A DNA stretch of 64,000 nucleotides, taken from contig NZ_JAKZAL010000011.1 of assembly GCF_022538115.1 (NCBI RefSeq), positions 1 to 64,000 on the forward strand. The letters are read 5' to 3'. Positions 18,805-27,794 of this stretch are shown in pieces; the first letter of the stretch is position 1; the number at the start of each line of letters is the position of its first letter. A program made the translations under genes and the position numbers. The notes beneath the pieces are model-generated. The model saw nothing but the letters and a program-made list of their open reading frames with translations, made no database searches and was not told the origin of the DNA. Origin of the DNA: Cognataquiflexum rubidum (GTDB lineage: Bacteria; Bacteroidota; Bacteroidia; Cytophagales; Cyclobacteriaceae).

Positions 18805-20598
18805 TCAATCCAACTTAAGTACAGCCATAAACGCTTCCTGCGGGATTTCGACATTGCCGACTTGCCTCATGCGTTTCTTACCTTTTTTCTGTTTTTCGAG
18901 AAGCTTACGCTTACGCGAAATATCACCTCCGTAACACTTGGCCAAAACGTTTTTACGCATGGCTTTCACAGTTTCTCTCGCAATGATTTTTGCACCGATC
19001 GCAGCTTGGATTGCAATCTCAAACATCTGTCTCGGTACCAATTCGCGAAGCTTTTCACAAAGTCTTCTACCCCACTCATATGCTTTGTCTCTATGAACAA
19101 TCGCTGACAAAGCATCGACGATTTCACCGTTGAGCATCACATCCAAGCGTACCATATGAGACTGTTTGAATCCGATCATTTCATAATCTAGGGATGCATA
19201 TCCTCGGGAAATCGTCTTCAGCCTATCAAAGAAATCAAATACAATCTCTGCCAAAGGTATGTCAAAAGAAAGTTCAACACGGTCGGAAGTCAGGTAAACC
19301 TGATTTTTGATTATGCCCCTTTTGTCCATACAAAGTTGGATCACCGGTCCGACAAATTCCGCCGCCGTGATGATGATTGCCTTGACATAAGGTTCCTCGA
19401 TATGCTTAAAAAGCGTGGGATCCGGCATGTCGGATGGTGCATTGATCAGTTTGTATTCGTTGTTGTTCATCAGGGCTTTGAACTGAACGGACGGTACGGT
19501 TGTGATCACCGTCATGTCAAACTCACGCTCCAAGCGCTCCTGAATGATCTCCATATGAAGCATTCCCAAGAACCCGCAACGGAATCCAAAACCCAAAGCT
19601 GCCGAAGTCTCTGGTTCCCAAACCAGCGACGCATCATTGAGTTGGAGTTTCTCCATGGAAGCTCTCAATTCTTCAAATTCGGTAGTTTCGACAGGATAAA
19701 TCCCGGCAAAAACCATTGGCTTCACATTTTCAAAGCCTTTGATGGATTCTGAACAAGGATTCTTGACGTGCGTGATTGTATCACCCACTTTTACTTCTTT
19801 GGCTACTTTGATACCAGATATCAGGTAACCCACATTTCCCGCATACATGGTTTGTTGCGGAATCTGATTGATCCCCAAAATTCCTATTTCATCGGCAAAA
19901 TACTCTTTGCCTGTATTGACAAATTTGATTTTATCACCTTTGTTGATGGTTCCGTTAAAAATCCGGAAGATTACCTCCACTCCCCTGAATGAGTTGTAAA
20001 CCGAATCAAAAATCATTGCCTGAAGGGGAGAATCAATATTTCCTTTTGGAGCTGGGATTCTTTCCACTACCGCATTGAGAATATCTTCGATCCCAATACC
20101 TTCTTTGCCTGATGCCAAGACGATATCTTCCCTATCGCAGCCTATGAGTTCAATAACTTCATCTGCCACCACTTCTGGATCGGCTCCCGGAAGGTCGATT
20201 TTGTTCAATACCGGGATGATTTCAAGATCATGACCGATAGCCAAGTAGAGATTGGAAATGGTCTGGGCTTCAATTCCCTGCGAGGCATCCACAATCAAAA
20301 GCGCTCCTTCACAGGCAGCAATTGACCTCGATACTTCGTAAGAAAAATCCACGTGTCCCGGGGTATCGATCAGGTTCAGGGTATATTCCTCACCTTTGTA
20401 ATTATACTTCATCTGGATAGCATGGGACTTGATGGTGATCCCGCGCTCCCGCTCGAGGTCCATATTGTCCAACAACTGATCCTGCATCTCTCTGTCAGTC
20501 ACCGTATTGGTAAACTGCAGGAGACGGTCTGCCAATGTACTCTTCCCATGGTCAATGTGGGCAATAATACAGAAATTCCTAATTCTTTGCATATCCAT
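18805..20598 (-). CDS. lepA: Elongation factor 4 (LepA)
   Basis: LepA is a ribosome-bound GTPase that helps translation initiation or back-translocation. The 597-aa length is standard. The GTPase motifs are AHIDHGKST (P-loop), [11 protein letters not shown] (switch I), DTPGHVDF, and [10 protein letters not shown]. The LepA-specific C-terminal domain includes [32 protein letters not shown] gives two ATG options two codons apart. The stop codon touches the right arm of the inverted repeat around the S23 gene. Confidence 0.97.
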   Translation of the reverse strand: MDMQRIRNFCIIAHIDHGKSTLADRLLQFTNTVTDREMQDQLLDNMDLERERGITIKSHAIQMKYNYKGEEYTLNLIDTPGHVDFSYEVSRSIAACEGALLIVDASQGIEAQTISNLYLAIGHDLEIIPVLNKIDLPGADPEVVADEVIELIGCDREDIVLASGKEGIGIEDILNAVVERIPAPKGNIDSPLQAMIFDSVYNSFRGVEVIFRIFNGTINKGDKIKFVNTGKEYFADEIGILGINQIPQQTMYAGNVGYLISGIKVAKEVKVGDTITHVKNPCSESIKGFENVKPMVFAGIYPVETTEFEELRASMEKLQLNDASLVWEPETSAALGFGFRCGFLGMLHMEIIQERLEREFDMTVITTVPSVQFKALMNNNEYKLINAPSDMPDPTLFKHIEEPYVKAIIITAAEFVGPVIQLCMDKRGIIKNQVYLTSDRVELSFDIPLAEIVFDFFDRLKTISRGYASLDYEMIGFKQSHMVRLDVMLNGEIVDALSAIVHRDKAYEWGRRLCEKLRELVPRQMFEIAIQAAIGAKIIARETVKAMRKNVLAKCYGGDISRKRKLLEKQKKGKKRMRQVGNVEIPQEAFMAVLKLD

Positions 20599-20664
20599 TC
20601 TGGGCGCAAAAATAGATAAAATTGTGGGTAAAATTGGTATAGACTCAAACTATCCAAAAGAAAA

Positions 20665-20997
20665 TCAATTTATCTCGAGGTAACAGTCTTCGTCTTGATT
20701 TAAAAACTCATGAACCAATTCTATGTTTGAAATTAATTTTTGAATAATGGCTTGTGTAGACATGTTACCAAATTTTAATCGGATTACTTTAGGAGGACAT
20801 CCATTTAGCACGCTCAAAAAATAAAAATCTGAATCTTTTGTAAGAATGGAATAATTCGATTTTTTTGACCAATCCCAGATATGCTGATCGGATTCAGTCA
20901 GTTTTTTAAAGTCAGAAATATGGGTGATCTCAGTAAAATATTGACTTAACGGCTTTTTTATTCGCCACTTTAGATTTTCATCAATAAGAATTTTCAT
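20665..20997 (-). CDS. DUF5615 PIN-like toxin
   Basis: This 110-aa protein begins MKILIDENLKWRIKKPLSQYF and has ILTKDSDFYFLS and PPKVIRLKFGNMS. It fits the DUF5615 PIN-like family, which has acidic residues (Asp-Glu near 6-7, later DSDF) in a PIN nuclease layout. The upstream gene on the same strand is a DUF433 protein, the usual antitoxin partner, and 26 bp separate them. RNA cleavage as the toxic activity is known only by analogy. The start at 20997 is used because the extra seven residues of a longer reading frame are not conserved. Confidence 0.82.
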   Translation of the reverse strand: MKILIDENLKWRIKKPLSQYFTEITHISDFKKLTESDQHIWDWSKKSNYSILTKDSDFYFLSVLNGCPPKVIRLKFGNMSTQAIIQKLISNIELVHEFLNQDEDCYLEIN

Positions 20998-21023
20998 TTT
21001 TTTGGAAAAAAGTCGCAATGAAA

Positions 21024-21248
21024 CTAACCTGAAATATGAATTTTCTTTTCGGCATCTGCAGCGTATGCCAAACTTGCCATAATATCTTCCCTAGTCAATT
21101 CAGGAAAATCATCTAAAATTTCTTCTGTAGACATGCCTGAAGCTAAGTATTCCAAAATATCATAGACGGTGATCCTCAATCCCCTTATACAGGGTTTCCC
21201 GCTTCTTTTCCCAGGCTCGATGGTGATGATTTCCTTATAGTCTGGCAT
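21024..21248 (-). CDS. DUF433 antitoxin
   Basis: The 74-aa protein begins MPDYKEIITIEPGKRSGKPCIRG and continues LRITVYDILEYLASGMS and DFPELTREDIMASLAYAAD. This is the DUF433 pattern, with a winged or helix-turn-helix DNA-binding fold. Such proteins neutralise the DUF5615 toxin made from the next gene and probably repress the operon. The start at 21248 avoids an extra N-terminal stretch with no family match. Confidence 0.85.
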   Translation of the reverse strand: MPDYKEIITIEPGKRSGKPCIRGLRITVYDILEYLASGMSTEEILDDFPELTREDIMASLAYAADAEKKIHISG

Positions 21249-21339
21249 AACGATTTTTCTTAAATGTACGCACTTTCTCATTTATTGTTAAAAACCAACC
21301 TTTCTTATTTTCTTTGCACCATCAATCAAAACTTGAAAA

Positions 21340-21885
21340 ATGAGAGCAGTTGCAGAAAAGAAAAAAGCCCAAAATATTCCTGAATACATCATTTATATGT
21401 ACCAAATGGAGGATTTACTTCGGGTCTATAATTTCAGCATGGAGGATATCCGGCAATATGTGATCTCCCACTATCCTATTTCGGAAGCAGAAAAATCAGA
21501 GGCGGCAGTTTGGTTTAGCGATATGGCATTAGATATGGAAAATGCAAAAGTGGAAGAATCCGGACATCTACCCCAAACCCAGGAATTGGTAGACAAACTC
21601 GCCTCTATCCATTGGACCTTGCTCAAAACCGACAAGGATTACTTTGATCTGTATCAAAAAGCAAAACCACATTTCATCCGTCTTTTGCTCGAAGCTGGAG
21701 AAAATGCCCCCAAACATGAGATCCAGATTGCCTTGAATGCCATTTACGGACAGTTATTGGCAAGGCTGAGAAGTAGGGAAGTTCCTGATGATATCTTGGA
21801 GGCCACAGATACTTTTGGAGACATTCTCAGTTACCTGAATTGGGAATATTTTAACCAACAGGAAGGAAAAACCAGACAAAACTGA
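21340..21885 (+). CDS. DUF4924 family protein
   Basis: This 181-aa protein resembles DUF4924, a Bacteroidota family of unknown function. It is all-helical with MRAVAEKKKAQNIPEYIIYMYQMEDLLR at the start, a middle TLLKTDKDYFDLYQKAKPHI-like helix, and DTFGDILSYLNWEYF near the end. No signal peptide or membrane helix is visible, so it is probably cytoplasmic. It is divergent from the DUF433/DUF5615 pair and convergent with the helicase gene, with stop codons one base apart. Confidence 0.8.
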   Translation: MRAVAEKKKAQNIPEYIIYMYQMEDLLRVYNFSMEDIRQYVISHYPISEAEKSEAAVWFSDMALDMENAKVEESGHLPQTQELVDKLASIHWTLLKTDKDYFDLYQKAKPHFIRLLLEAGENAPKHEIQIALNAIYGQLLARLRSREVPDDILEATDTFGDILSYLNWEYFNQQEGKTRQN

Positions 21886-21886
21886 G

Positions 21887-23815
21887 CTACTCCAGATATT
21901 CAAAGACACTTTTGTAACAGCCATTGGCATCAATGTAATCAAAGAATGAGTTGTAAAAAGGATGGATGCTCAGCGTCGCGCTGTCCCCTACAACTATCAA
22001 TTTTCTTTTTGCTCTGGTCAGCGCCACGTTCATTCTCCTAGTATCTGCCAAAAAACCGATTTCTCCTTTTGCATTGGACCTGACAAGGCTGATGACAATA
22101 ATATCCCGCTCCTGTCCCTGAAATCCATCAATCGAGTCGATGGTCAACAGTTCAGAGAAAGAGCGGAGGTTTGGAAATTCATATGATTCAAAAACCAATT
22201 CATTAAACCTTCTGACCTGGGCGCGATAGGGTGCGATGAGTCCGATATTCCATTGTTTGGTTTTGATCTCAGCGATCCCGATTCTCTTGATCAGCTTTTC
22301 AAGGTTTCGGAGTGAAAATCTAGCTTCATCCAAGTTAAATGTACTCAACGATTCTTCTTCTTGAAGCTCACCATAGCCACTCCCTGCTGTATCAATAAAT
22401 TCCAGCACAGGTTCGTCAGGTCCCAAGAAATGAAGCAGGGTGTTATCTGCAGCTTTTAACCCGTTATGATAAAAGTACTTGCTCGAAAAACCCATGATCA
22501 GTTCCGGCATTCTATATTGAAGGGAAAGCATTTTCGAAGCTTCAGGTTTTCTTTTGATCACTTTTTCAAATAGCGTTTCACTCAATCCATTTTTGGCAGC
22601 TTCGTAAGATTTGATGGTTGGCGGTAGCTGACAATGGTCGCCCGCCATCACCACTTTAGAAGCTTTCTGGATCGGAATCCAAGTAGCTGCCTCTAATCCT
22701 TGGGCTGCTTCATCTATAAATACAATCGGGAAAGTCATTCCTTTCAGAGCCGAATTGGCGGCGCCGACAAGCGTACAAGCAACTACTTGGGTATCTTGGA
22801 AAATATCATACACAATATAATCCTGAAGACTTTCTGCTTCATCCTTACAGCGGTTGGCTTCATCAAAGAACCTACGTCTTTCCATTCGATCTTCAGGTCC
22901 AAAAGTGCGTTTGCGTTTTTGTCCAAGCTTTCTGAAGTCGTCTGCTGACTTTTTGATTCTCTTAAGATCCTTGTAGCTGTCGTGCATCGCTATCTTGGCA
23001 TCCAATGTCTGGGACAGGATATGGTCCTCCACTCTTGCAGGATGTCCTATGCGAAGGGTTTTTATTTTGTATTCCAGTAATTTTTCCACCAGATAATCCA
23101 CAGCAGAATTGCTCGGCGCACACACCAACACCTGCCTGCACTCCTCCAACGACTGAGCGATAGCCGCAACCAAGGTGGTCGTTTTGCCTGTCCCAGGAGG
23201 CCCGTGTATGATGGCAATATCCTTAGAGGATTTTACCAAATCCAAAGCTTCGTTTTGACTTGAATTGAGATGGGGAAGAGGTACAGAAACAGCAGCGATA
23301 AGTGTAGGCGTTTTTTCCCCCAATAAGATCTGTTTCAATTCTCCCAATCGGCCTTTTTCTGATTTGATAACTGCTTTCATGGCAGATTCCATCTCCCGGT
23401 AACTCGCTTCATCAAAAAGCAAATCAATCCCCAATTTGCCCTGATGCATCCACTCGGGAACTTCCTCAGCCTGCAATGTCACTGTCATGACATCTCTTTT
23501 TACCTGATTAATCACGCCGCTGATCCGATGGGACTGGGATTGGAATAGAGCTTGGTTGGAAAAAACCGAAACAGACTTCCCAGATTGAAACATATGCGGG
23601 GTAGTAGTGTCAAATCTTTCAAATTCGACGATAAGACGCTCCCCAAAACCAATTTTTGATTTTTTTACCTGAACGGGATACCAGCATACGCCTTCATCTT
23701 TTTTATCTGAAATTGAGGTATATAAAAATTTTTTCTTGTACTGAACCAGGTCTTCTTCCCACTCCTGCTTTAAAAGTTTTAAAGAATTCCCTAATTCTTC
23801 CTGAATATTTCCCAT
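21887..23815 (-). CDS. UPF1/IGHMBP2-like superfamily 1 helicase
   Basis: The 642-aa protein is an SF1B helicase. An N-terminal beta-barrel region (about 30-180) leads to Walker [10 protein letters not shown] at 205-213, then VFIDEAAQGLEAATW (Walker B), GDHCQLPPTI, LSLQYRMPE, TIDSIDGFQGQERDIIVIS and MNVALTRAKRKLIVVGD. The family unwinds DNA or RNA 5' to 3'; the substrate of bacterial members is uncertain. All motifs are intact and the length is typical. The neighbouring genes give no clue to its role. Confidence 0.92.
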   Translation of the reverse strand: MGNIQEELGNSLKLLKQEWEEDLVQYKKKFLYTSISDKKDEGVCWYPVQVKKSKIGFGERLIVEFERFDTTTPHMFQSGKSVSVFSNQALFQSQSHRISGVINQVKRDVMTVTLQAEEVPEWMHQGKLGIDLLFDEASYREMESAMKAVIKSEKGRLGELKQILLGEKTPTLIAAVSVPLPHLNSSQNEALDLVKSSKDIAIIHGPPGTGKTTTLVAAIAQSLEECRQVLVCAPSNSAVDYLVEKLLEYKIKTLRIGHPARVEDHILSQTLDAKIAMHDSYKDLKRIKKSADDFRKLGQKRKRTFGPEDRMERRRFFDEANRCKDEAESLQDYIVYDIFQDTQVVACTLVGAANSALKGMTFPIVFIDEAAQGLEAATWIPIQKASKVVMAGDHCQLPPTIKSYEAAKNGLSETLFEKVIKRKPEASKMLSLQYRMPELIMGFSSKYFYHNGLKAADNTLLHFLGPDEPVLEFIDTAGSGYGELQEEESLSTFNLDEARFSLRNLEKLIKRIGIAEIKTKQWNIGLIAPYRAQVRRFNELVFESYEFPNLRSFSELLTIDSIDGFQGQERDIIVISLVRSNAKGEIGFLADTRRMNVALTRAKRKLIVVGDSATLSIHPFYNSFFDYIDANGCYKSVFEYLE

Positions 23816-23885
23816 CTATTATTACATTTAAAATCGAAAATAACTGATAATCTATCTCACCAACCAACACTCTAAACATTAAATC

Positions 23886-24479
23886 GTGAATTTTCTAGCA
23901 CACGCCTATTTGTCCTTCGGGGATCCCAAAGTCCTAGTCGGAAACTTTATTGGGGATTTTGTCCGAGGGGACATTGATAACATGTATGACAAAGACATTG
24001 TTGTAGGCATCAAACTTCATTGGAGTATAGATAAATTCACTGATTCACATCCTGTGGTAAAAGAAGCCCAAGCGATATTGAGACCCGAATATGGGAGATA
24101 TTCCATGGTAATCACGGATATGTATTTTGATTATTTTTTGGGAAGGTATTGGAAAAACTACCACCATGTGCCCTTGGACCAATTTGCCGAGGAGGTTTAT
24201 ACCACCATTGATGAATACGCGGATTCATTGCCGGAGAAATTTTTACAGACCTTCGGATACATGAAGTATTACAATTGGCTGGCAGGATACGGAGAACTTG
24301 ACGGCATCAGAAGGGCTATGACAGGAATGGCGAAAAGAGCCAAATTCAATTCAAAGATGGAAACTGCCCATGTGTTCCTTGACCAGCACCATGAATACCT
24401 GAAAGTCCATTTTGGTGATTTTTTTGAAGATATAGTGGCCCACTCCAAGAAGACACTCAAGGAATTGCGCAACCCATGA
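23886..24479 (+). CDS. acpH: Acyl carrier protein phosphodiesterase
   Basis: AcpH removes the 4'-phosphopantetheine arm from acyl carrier protein. The 197-aa protein begins MNFLAHAYLSFGDPKVLVGNFIGDF and has the later SIDKFTDSHPVV and DMYFDYFLGRYW, with the His/Asp pattern of this HD-like family. The start codon is GTG at 23886; the MNFLAHAYLS sequence is so well kept that this start is secure. It overlaps the following small membrane protein by 4 bp. Confidence 0.85.
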   Translation: MNFLAHAYLSFGDPKVLVGNFIGDFVRGDIDNMYDKDIVVGIKLHWSIDKFTDSHPVVKEAQAILRPEYGRYSMVITDMYFDYFLGRYWKNYHHVPLDQFAEEVYTTIDEYADSLPEKFLQTFGYMKYYNWLAGYGELDGIRRAMTGMAKRAKFNSKMETAHVFLDQHHEYLKVHFGDFFEDIVAHSKKTLKELRNP

Positions 24480-24937
24480 TTCACTGTAGACCAAAAGCGA
24501 GTACCTATTTCGTACTTGGGCTGATTGTTTTGGCACAGGTTTTCGGACTCATATACACGCTTAATCATTTTGCGACCAAAAGAACCTATCCTACTTTTAT
24601 CTATCTGTCGCTGACAGTATTTCTCACCTTGGTGATCCTTTTGATATTGGTAAAAATGATGGCAGGCTTCAAAATCATCTCTTTTGGCAAAGATCAAATC
24701 ATTACAACACTCCCCTTGAGGCGAAAAAGTACCACCTACAACTTGCCTCAGGTGCTGGCTTGGGAAGAAGAGTCGGTGATCACCAACAAAAGAGAATTCA
24801 AGCAGCTGACGCTGGTATTTGAAGACAAAAACTCCTTTACCATCAGTAACCACGAGCACCTCAACTACAATGAGTTTTCGGTTTACCTCCACAAAAAACT
24901 TTTGAAGAAAAAGATAAAGGAACGCAAAAAGCCTTAA
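24476..24937 (+). CDS. Small membrane protein of unknown function
   Basis: The 153-aa protein has two membrane helices (about 12-30 and 42-60) and a cytoplasmic beta-rich C-terminal part, a layout seen in bacterial PH-like membrane proteins. No family is recognised. It overlaps acpH by 4 bp and is therefore probably co-expressed. Its stop overlaps the convergent porin stop. Confidence 0.65.
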   Translation: MIHCRPKASTYFVLGLIVLAQVFGLIYTLNHFATKRTYPTFIYLSLTVFLTLVILLILVKMMAGFKIISFGKDQIITTLPLRRKSTTYNLPQVLAWEEESVITNKREFKQLTLVFEDKNSFTISNHEHLNYNEFSVYLHKKLLKKKIKERKKP

Positions 24938-25977
24938 AACCAGACTGCCAATGATCCTGTCAAGGCAAAATTACCCTGGCTGAATCCTGCATCAGGAAGT
25001 GAAAAAATCTCATCAGGGCTTATAAATTTTCTTGCCTCCACCCTAAGTAATGCCATTTTTTTGATGTTGTAGTCAAGATTTGCAGAAAACCCGGACACTT
25101 TAATTCCATTATTCAAAATGATGGCATTTGGATCAGCATAATATTCAGCCCTTCCGGCAACTGAAAAATTGTCACCAAGACCTCTTTTTAAAGATGCAAT
25201 CAAGCCAACCCATGAATCAATGCCGTCGGACAAAGTTTGCTGAATACCAAAATCCGCCCCAGCAATAGCAGTCCATTGGCCTTTTTCGTATATGGAATAA
25301 AAATTATTGAAAAATCTGTTGAGGCGGATTGGATCAGGATTTTCATTTCCAAAATAGTTGGAATAATTGATAGTAAAATTCTCGCTAGGCATAAACTTTA
25401 TTGCTGACCCAATACCCAATGACTTGTTTCCCTCTTCCCTGACAATGTTTTGCCAGCCATTCGTCAGCCAAAGTTGGATTTCCCATTTTGGATTTGGGTT
25501 AAAAGTAAATTTCCCGCCGGTAAAAAAATAAGGGGAGTTTTCTGCCAAGAGACTCCGTGTCAAATTGATACAATCCCTTCCGTACCACGATTCAAAACCA
25601 ATATAGGAAGGCATGACTCCAACGTCAAACCATAACTTTTCATGAAGCTTGATTCCTAGCGAGGCTTCATTGAGGTATTGTGCCCACTTAGGCTCATTGG
25701 CAAGGTTATACTGGGCGTAAGTTCCCGCCATCAGGGCGAGATTTCCCCTTATCATGTCACTTTGATAGGTTGCTTTTAGGAGAGCAAGGTTGATGCTGAA
25801 TTCATTGTGCCTATTGAAGTTATATAAAAAGTCAGGCCTGAGATTATCTTCTGGCCGATTAAAATCATAACTGTAATAGGCTTCAAGATATCCGGAGAAA
25901 ATAAAGTTTTTCTCTATATCCTCTTGGGCGGACAGTTTTCCGATCAAAAAGAAAAGGAAGATGACTGCTCTTTTCAT
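24934..25977 (-). CDS. Outer membrane beta-barrel porin (BBP2-like)
   Basis: The 347-aa protein has a signal peptide (MKRAVIFLFFLIGKLSAQ). Amphipathic strands with alternating polar residues follow, ending LAVWF with a C-terminal Phe, as in outer membrane barrels. The segments FSGYLEAYYSYDFNRPEDN, GVMPSYIGFESWYGRD and NGWQNI match the putative beta-barrel porin-2 group. It should allow passage of small molecules. It lies downstream of ppa on the same strand, with a terminator between them. Confidence 0.85.
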   Translation of the reverse strand: MKRAVIFLFFLIGKLSAQEDIEKNFIFSGYLEAYYSYDFNRPEDNLRPDFLYNFNRHNEFSINLALLKATYQSDMIRGNLALMAGTYAQYNLANEPKWAQYLNEASLGIKLHEKLWFDVGVMPSYIGFESWYGRDCINLTRSLLAENSPYFFTGGKFTFNPNPKWEIQLWLTNGWQNIVREEGNKSLGIGSAIKFMPSENFTINYSNYFGNENPDPIRLNRFFNNFYSIYEKGQWTAIAGADFGIQQTLSDGIDSWVGLIASLKRGLGDNFSVAGRAEYYADPNAIILNNGIKVSGFSANLDYNIKKMALLRVEARKFISPDEIFSLPDAGFSQGNFALTGSLAVWF

Positions 25978-25982
25978 GGGTG

Positions 25983-26014
25983 AAAAAGAAAAACCCGGAT
26001 GTTTCCAACCGGGC
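25983..26014 (-). terminator. Intrinsic terminator after ppa
   Basis: On the minus strand CCCGG and CCGGG pair around a 10-nt loop, followed by TTTTTCTTTTT. It starts 7 bp after the ppa stop and separates ppa from the porin gene. Confidence 0.7.
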
Positions 26015-26019
26015 TGTAA

Positions 26020-26559
26020 TTATCTCTTGGTTCTGAAATTCAGGTCGTAAAGCTCAACGCTTTCTTGAATAATTTTATAGGCTTCTTCTTTTCCTAAAAA
26101 ATCCTCCACTTTGACTTCTTTGTTTTCAAGTTTTTTGTAATCCTCAAAAAACCTATGGACCTCTTTCATCAAATGGGGAGGAAGTTCATCGATGTCATTG
26201 ATGTAATTCACAGATTGGTCTTCAGAAGCAACTGCGATGATTTTATCATCTGCCTCTCCTCCATCTACCATCCTCATCACGCCGATTACTTTTGCTTTGA
26301 CCAAAGTCATGGAAGGAATGTCGATCTGAGAAATAATCAAAATATCCAGGGGATCTTTATCATCACAGAAAGTCTGTGGAATAAACCCATAATTAGCAGG
26401 ATAATGGACGGCGGAGAACAGAACCCTGTCTAACAAAAGCATTCCGGTCTTTTTGTCCAACTCGTATTTGCCTTTACTGCCTTTAGGGATTTCAATTACG
26501 CCCATTACAAATTCTGGGGCTTCTTTGCCAATATTGACATCATGCCAAGGATTGATCAT
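26020..26559 (-). CDS. ppa: Inorganic pyrophosphatase
   Basis: The enzyme splits pyrophosphate into phosphate in the cytoplasm and so pulls biosynthetic reactions forward. The 179-aa protein shows the family-I signature DDKDPLDIL, plus [14 protein letters not shown] and [12 protein letters not shown]. The metal-binding Asp residues are present. The start MINPWHDV at 26559 is preferred; a longer frame to 26628 adds an unrelated N-terminus. Confidence 0.93.
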   Translation of the reverse strand: MINPWHDVNIGKEAPEFVMGVIEIPKGSKGKYELDKKTGMLLLDRVLFSAVHYPANYGFIPQTFCDDKDPLDILIISQIDIPSMTLVKAKVIGVMRMVDGGEADDKIIAVASEDQSVNYINDIDELPPHLMKEVHRFFEDYKKLENKEVKVEDFLGKEEAYKIIQESVELYDLNFRTKR

Positions 26560-26702
26560 ATCTAAAAACTTTTTGGTTTGGAAAATTGAAACAGAGCACA
26601 AAGAAACGCGAAAATCACTTGTAATCAAACATTCATGAAGCGGATTCCCGGATGGAGAATTGTCTTTGAACTTAAAAATATGTCCTTTGCTGATTACTGA
26701 GT

Positions 26703-27794
26703 TTAATTAGGAATAAGGCTCGGCAACAATACTGTCACTTTTGTCCCTACATCTTCCGTAGAATCCAACTGGACCTTGCCACCCATTTGGGTTGCAGATT
26801 CTTTGACCATATAAAGTCCAAGTCCTGAGCCTACATTTTTTTGAGTCGCTCTTTGGAATAAATTAAACACATCATTAATCAACTTATCTTCAATCCCGAC
26901 TCCGTTGTCTTCGACGATTATCGTCGCAATGTTTTCTGTGACGTCGATGGTCAATTGGATGAATTTATCCTGAAAATTTTCTTTTTGGAAGACTACGGCA
27001 TTATGAAACAGGTTGTTGAGAATTACCCGGATTTTGGAATCATCTGAGTTGAAAATGGTGTTTTGGTTGACCTCGATTTTGATATCAATACCTTCCAGAT
27101 TCCACTTCTGCTTGTAAATTTCAAGCTGTTGGGAAACGACTTCTTTAAAATCTATTTCTGTAACCTTGTTTTCCATTTTTGTGGACCTGTAGAAATCGAG
27201 CATTTTGTAAATAAACTCGTCCAATTTGTCCGTGGCAGTATCAATCAAATCAAAATATTCCAAAACAGAGGGGTCTTTGGCCTCCATTTTGGCAAGTTTG
27301 GATACGCCAGAAATACTCATCAGAGGCCCTCTCAATTCATGTGAAAGGGAATAAACAAACTGATTCATCTCAGAATGGATTTTCTGAAGTCTTTCATTTT
27401 TATCCTTCAGTTCTTTTCTGGCAAAATAGATATCGCCTGCGGTCTTGATGGCATTTTTTATCTGCTCTATATTCCATGGTTTGTCAATAAACCGGTATAC
27501 CTGCCCCCTGTTGATCGCATCTATGACGTCGGCAATGTCTGAATACCCGGTTAGCAAAATCCTGACAGGTTCGGGATTAATTTTCATCAGTTTTTCAAAG
27601 AATTCCACTCCATCCAATCCCGGCATTCTTTGATCGGCAATCACCACATGAAGCTCTTCTGTTTCCGCTATTTTCAGTCCCTCAAATGCATCGATGGCAG
27701 TAATGACTTTAAAGTCCCTCCTCAAACTCGCCTTAAAGGAGTTTAGGTTATTGTCTTCGTCGTCTATATAGAGTACTTTAATCTTGTCAGTCAT
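26703..27794 (-). CDS. REC-histidine kinase hybrid
   Basis: The 363-aa protein has an N-terminal receiver domain (Asp54 in [10 protein letters not shown]) and a coiled-coil (about 120-145). His152 lies in SHELRGPL, and a complete HATPase domain follows ([26 protein letters not shown]). It has no membrane segment. The start [14 protein letters not shown] overlaps the end of the upstream 7TM-DISM kinase by 8 bp. The receiver is very similar to the single REC protein at 30349. The likely role is a relay step between the two, an inference from their pairing. Confidence 0.9.
   Translation of the reverse strand: MTDKIKVLYIDDEDNNLNSFKASLRRDFKVITAIDAFEGLKIAETEELHVVIADQRMPGLDGVEFFEKLMKINPEPVRILLTGYSDIADVIDAINRGQVYRFIDKPWNIEQIKNAIKTAGDIYFARKELKDKNERLQKIHSEMNQFVYSLSHELRGPLMSISGVSKLAKMEAKDPSVLEYFDLIDTATDKLDEFIYKMLDFYRSTKMENKVTEIDFKEVVSQQLEIYKQKWNLEGIDIKIEVNQNTIFNSDDSKIRVILNNLFHNAVVFQKENFQDKFIQLTIDVTENIATIIVEDNGVGIEDKLINDVFNLFQRATQKNVGSGLGLYMVKESATQMGGKVQLDSTEDVGTKVTVLLPSLIPN

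Noticed and set aside
24269-24892. Minus-strand open frame of 207 codons opposite acpH and the small membrane protein
   Set aside because: It overlaps two well-supported genes and shows no domain, signal peptide or start context.
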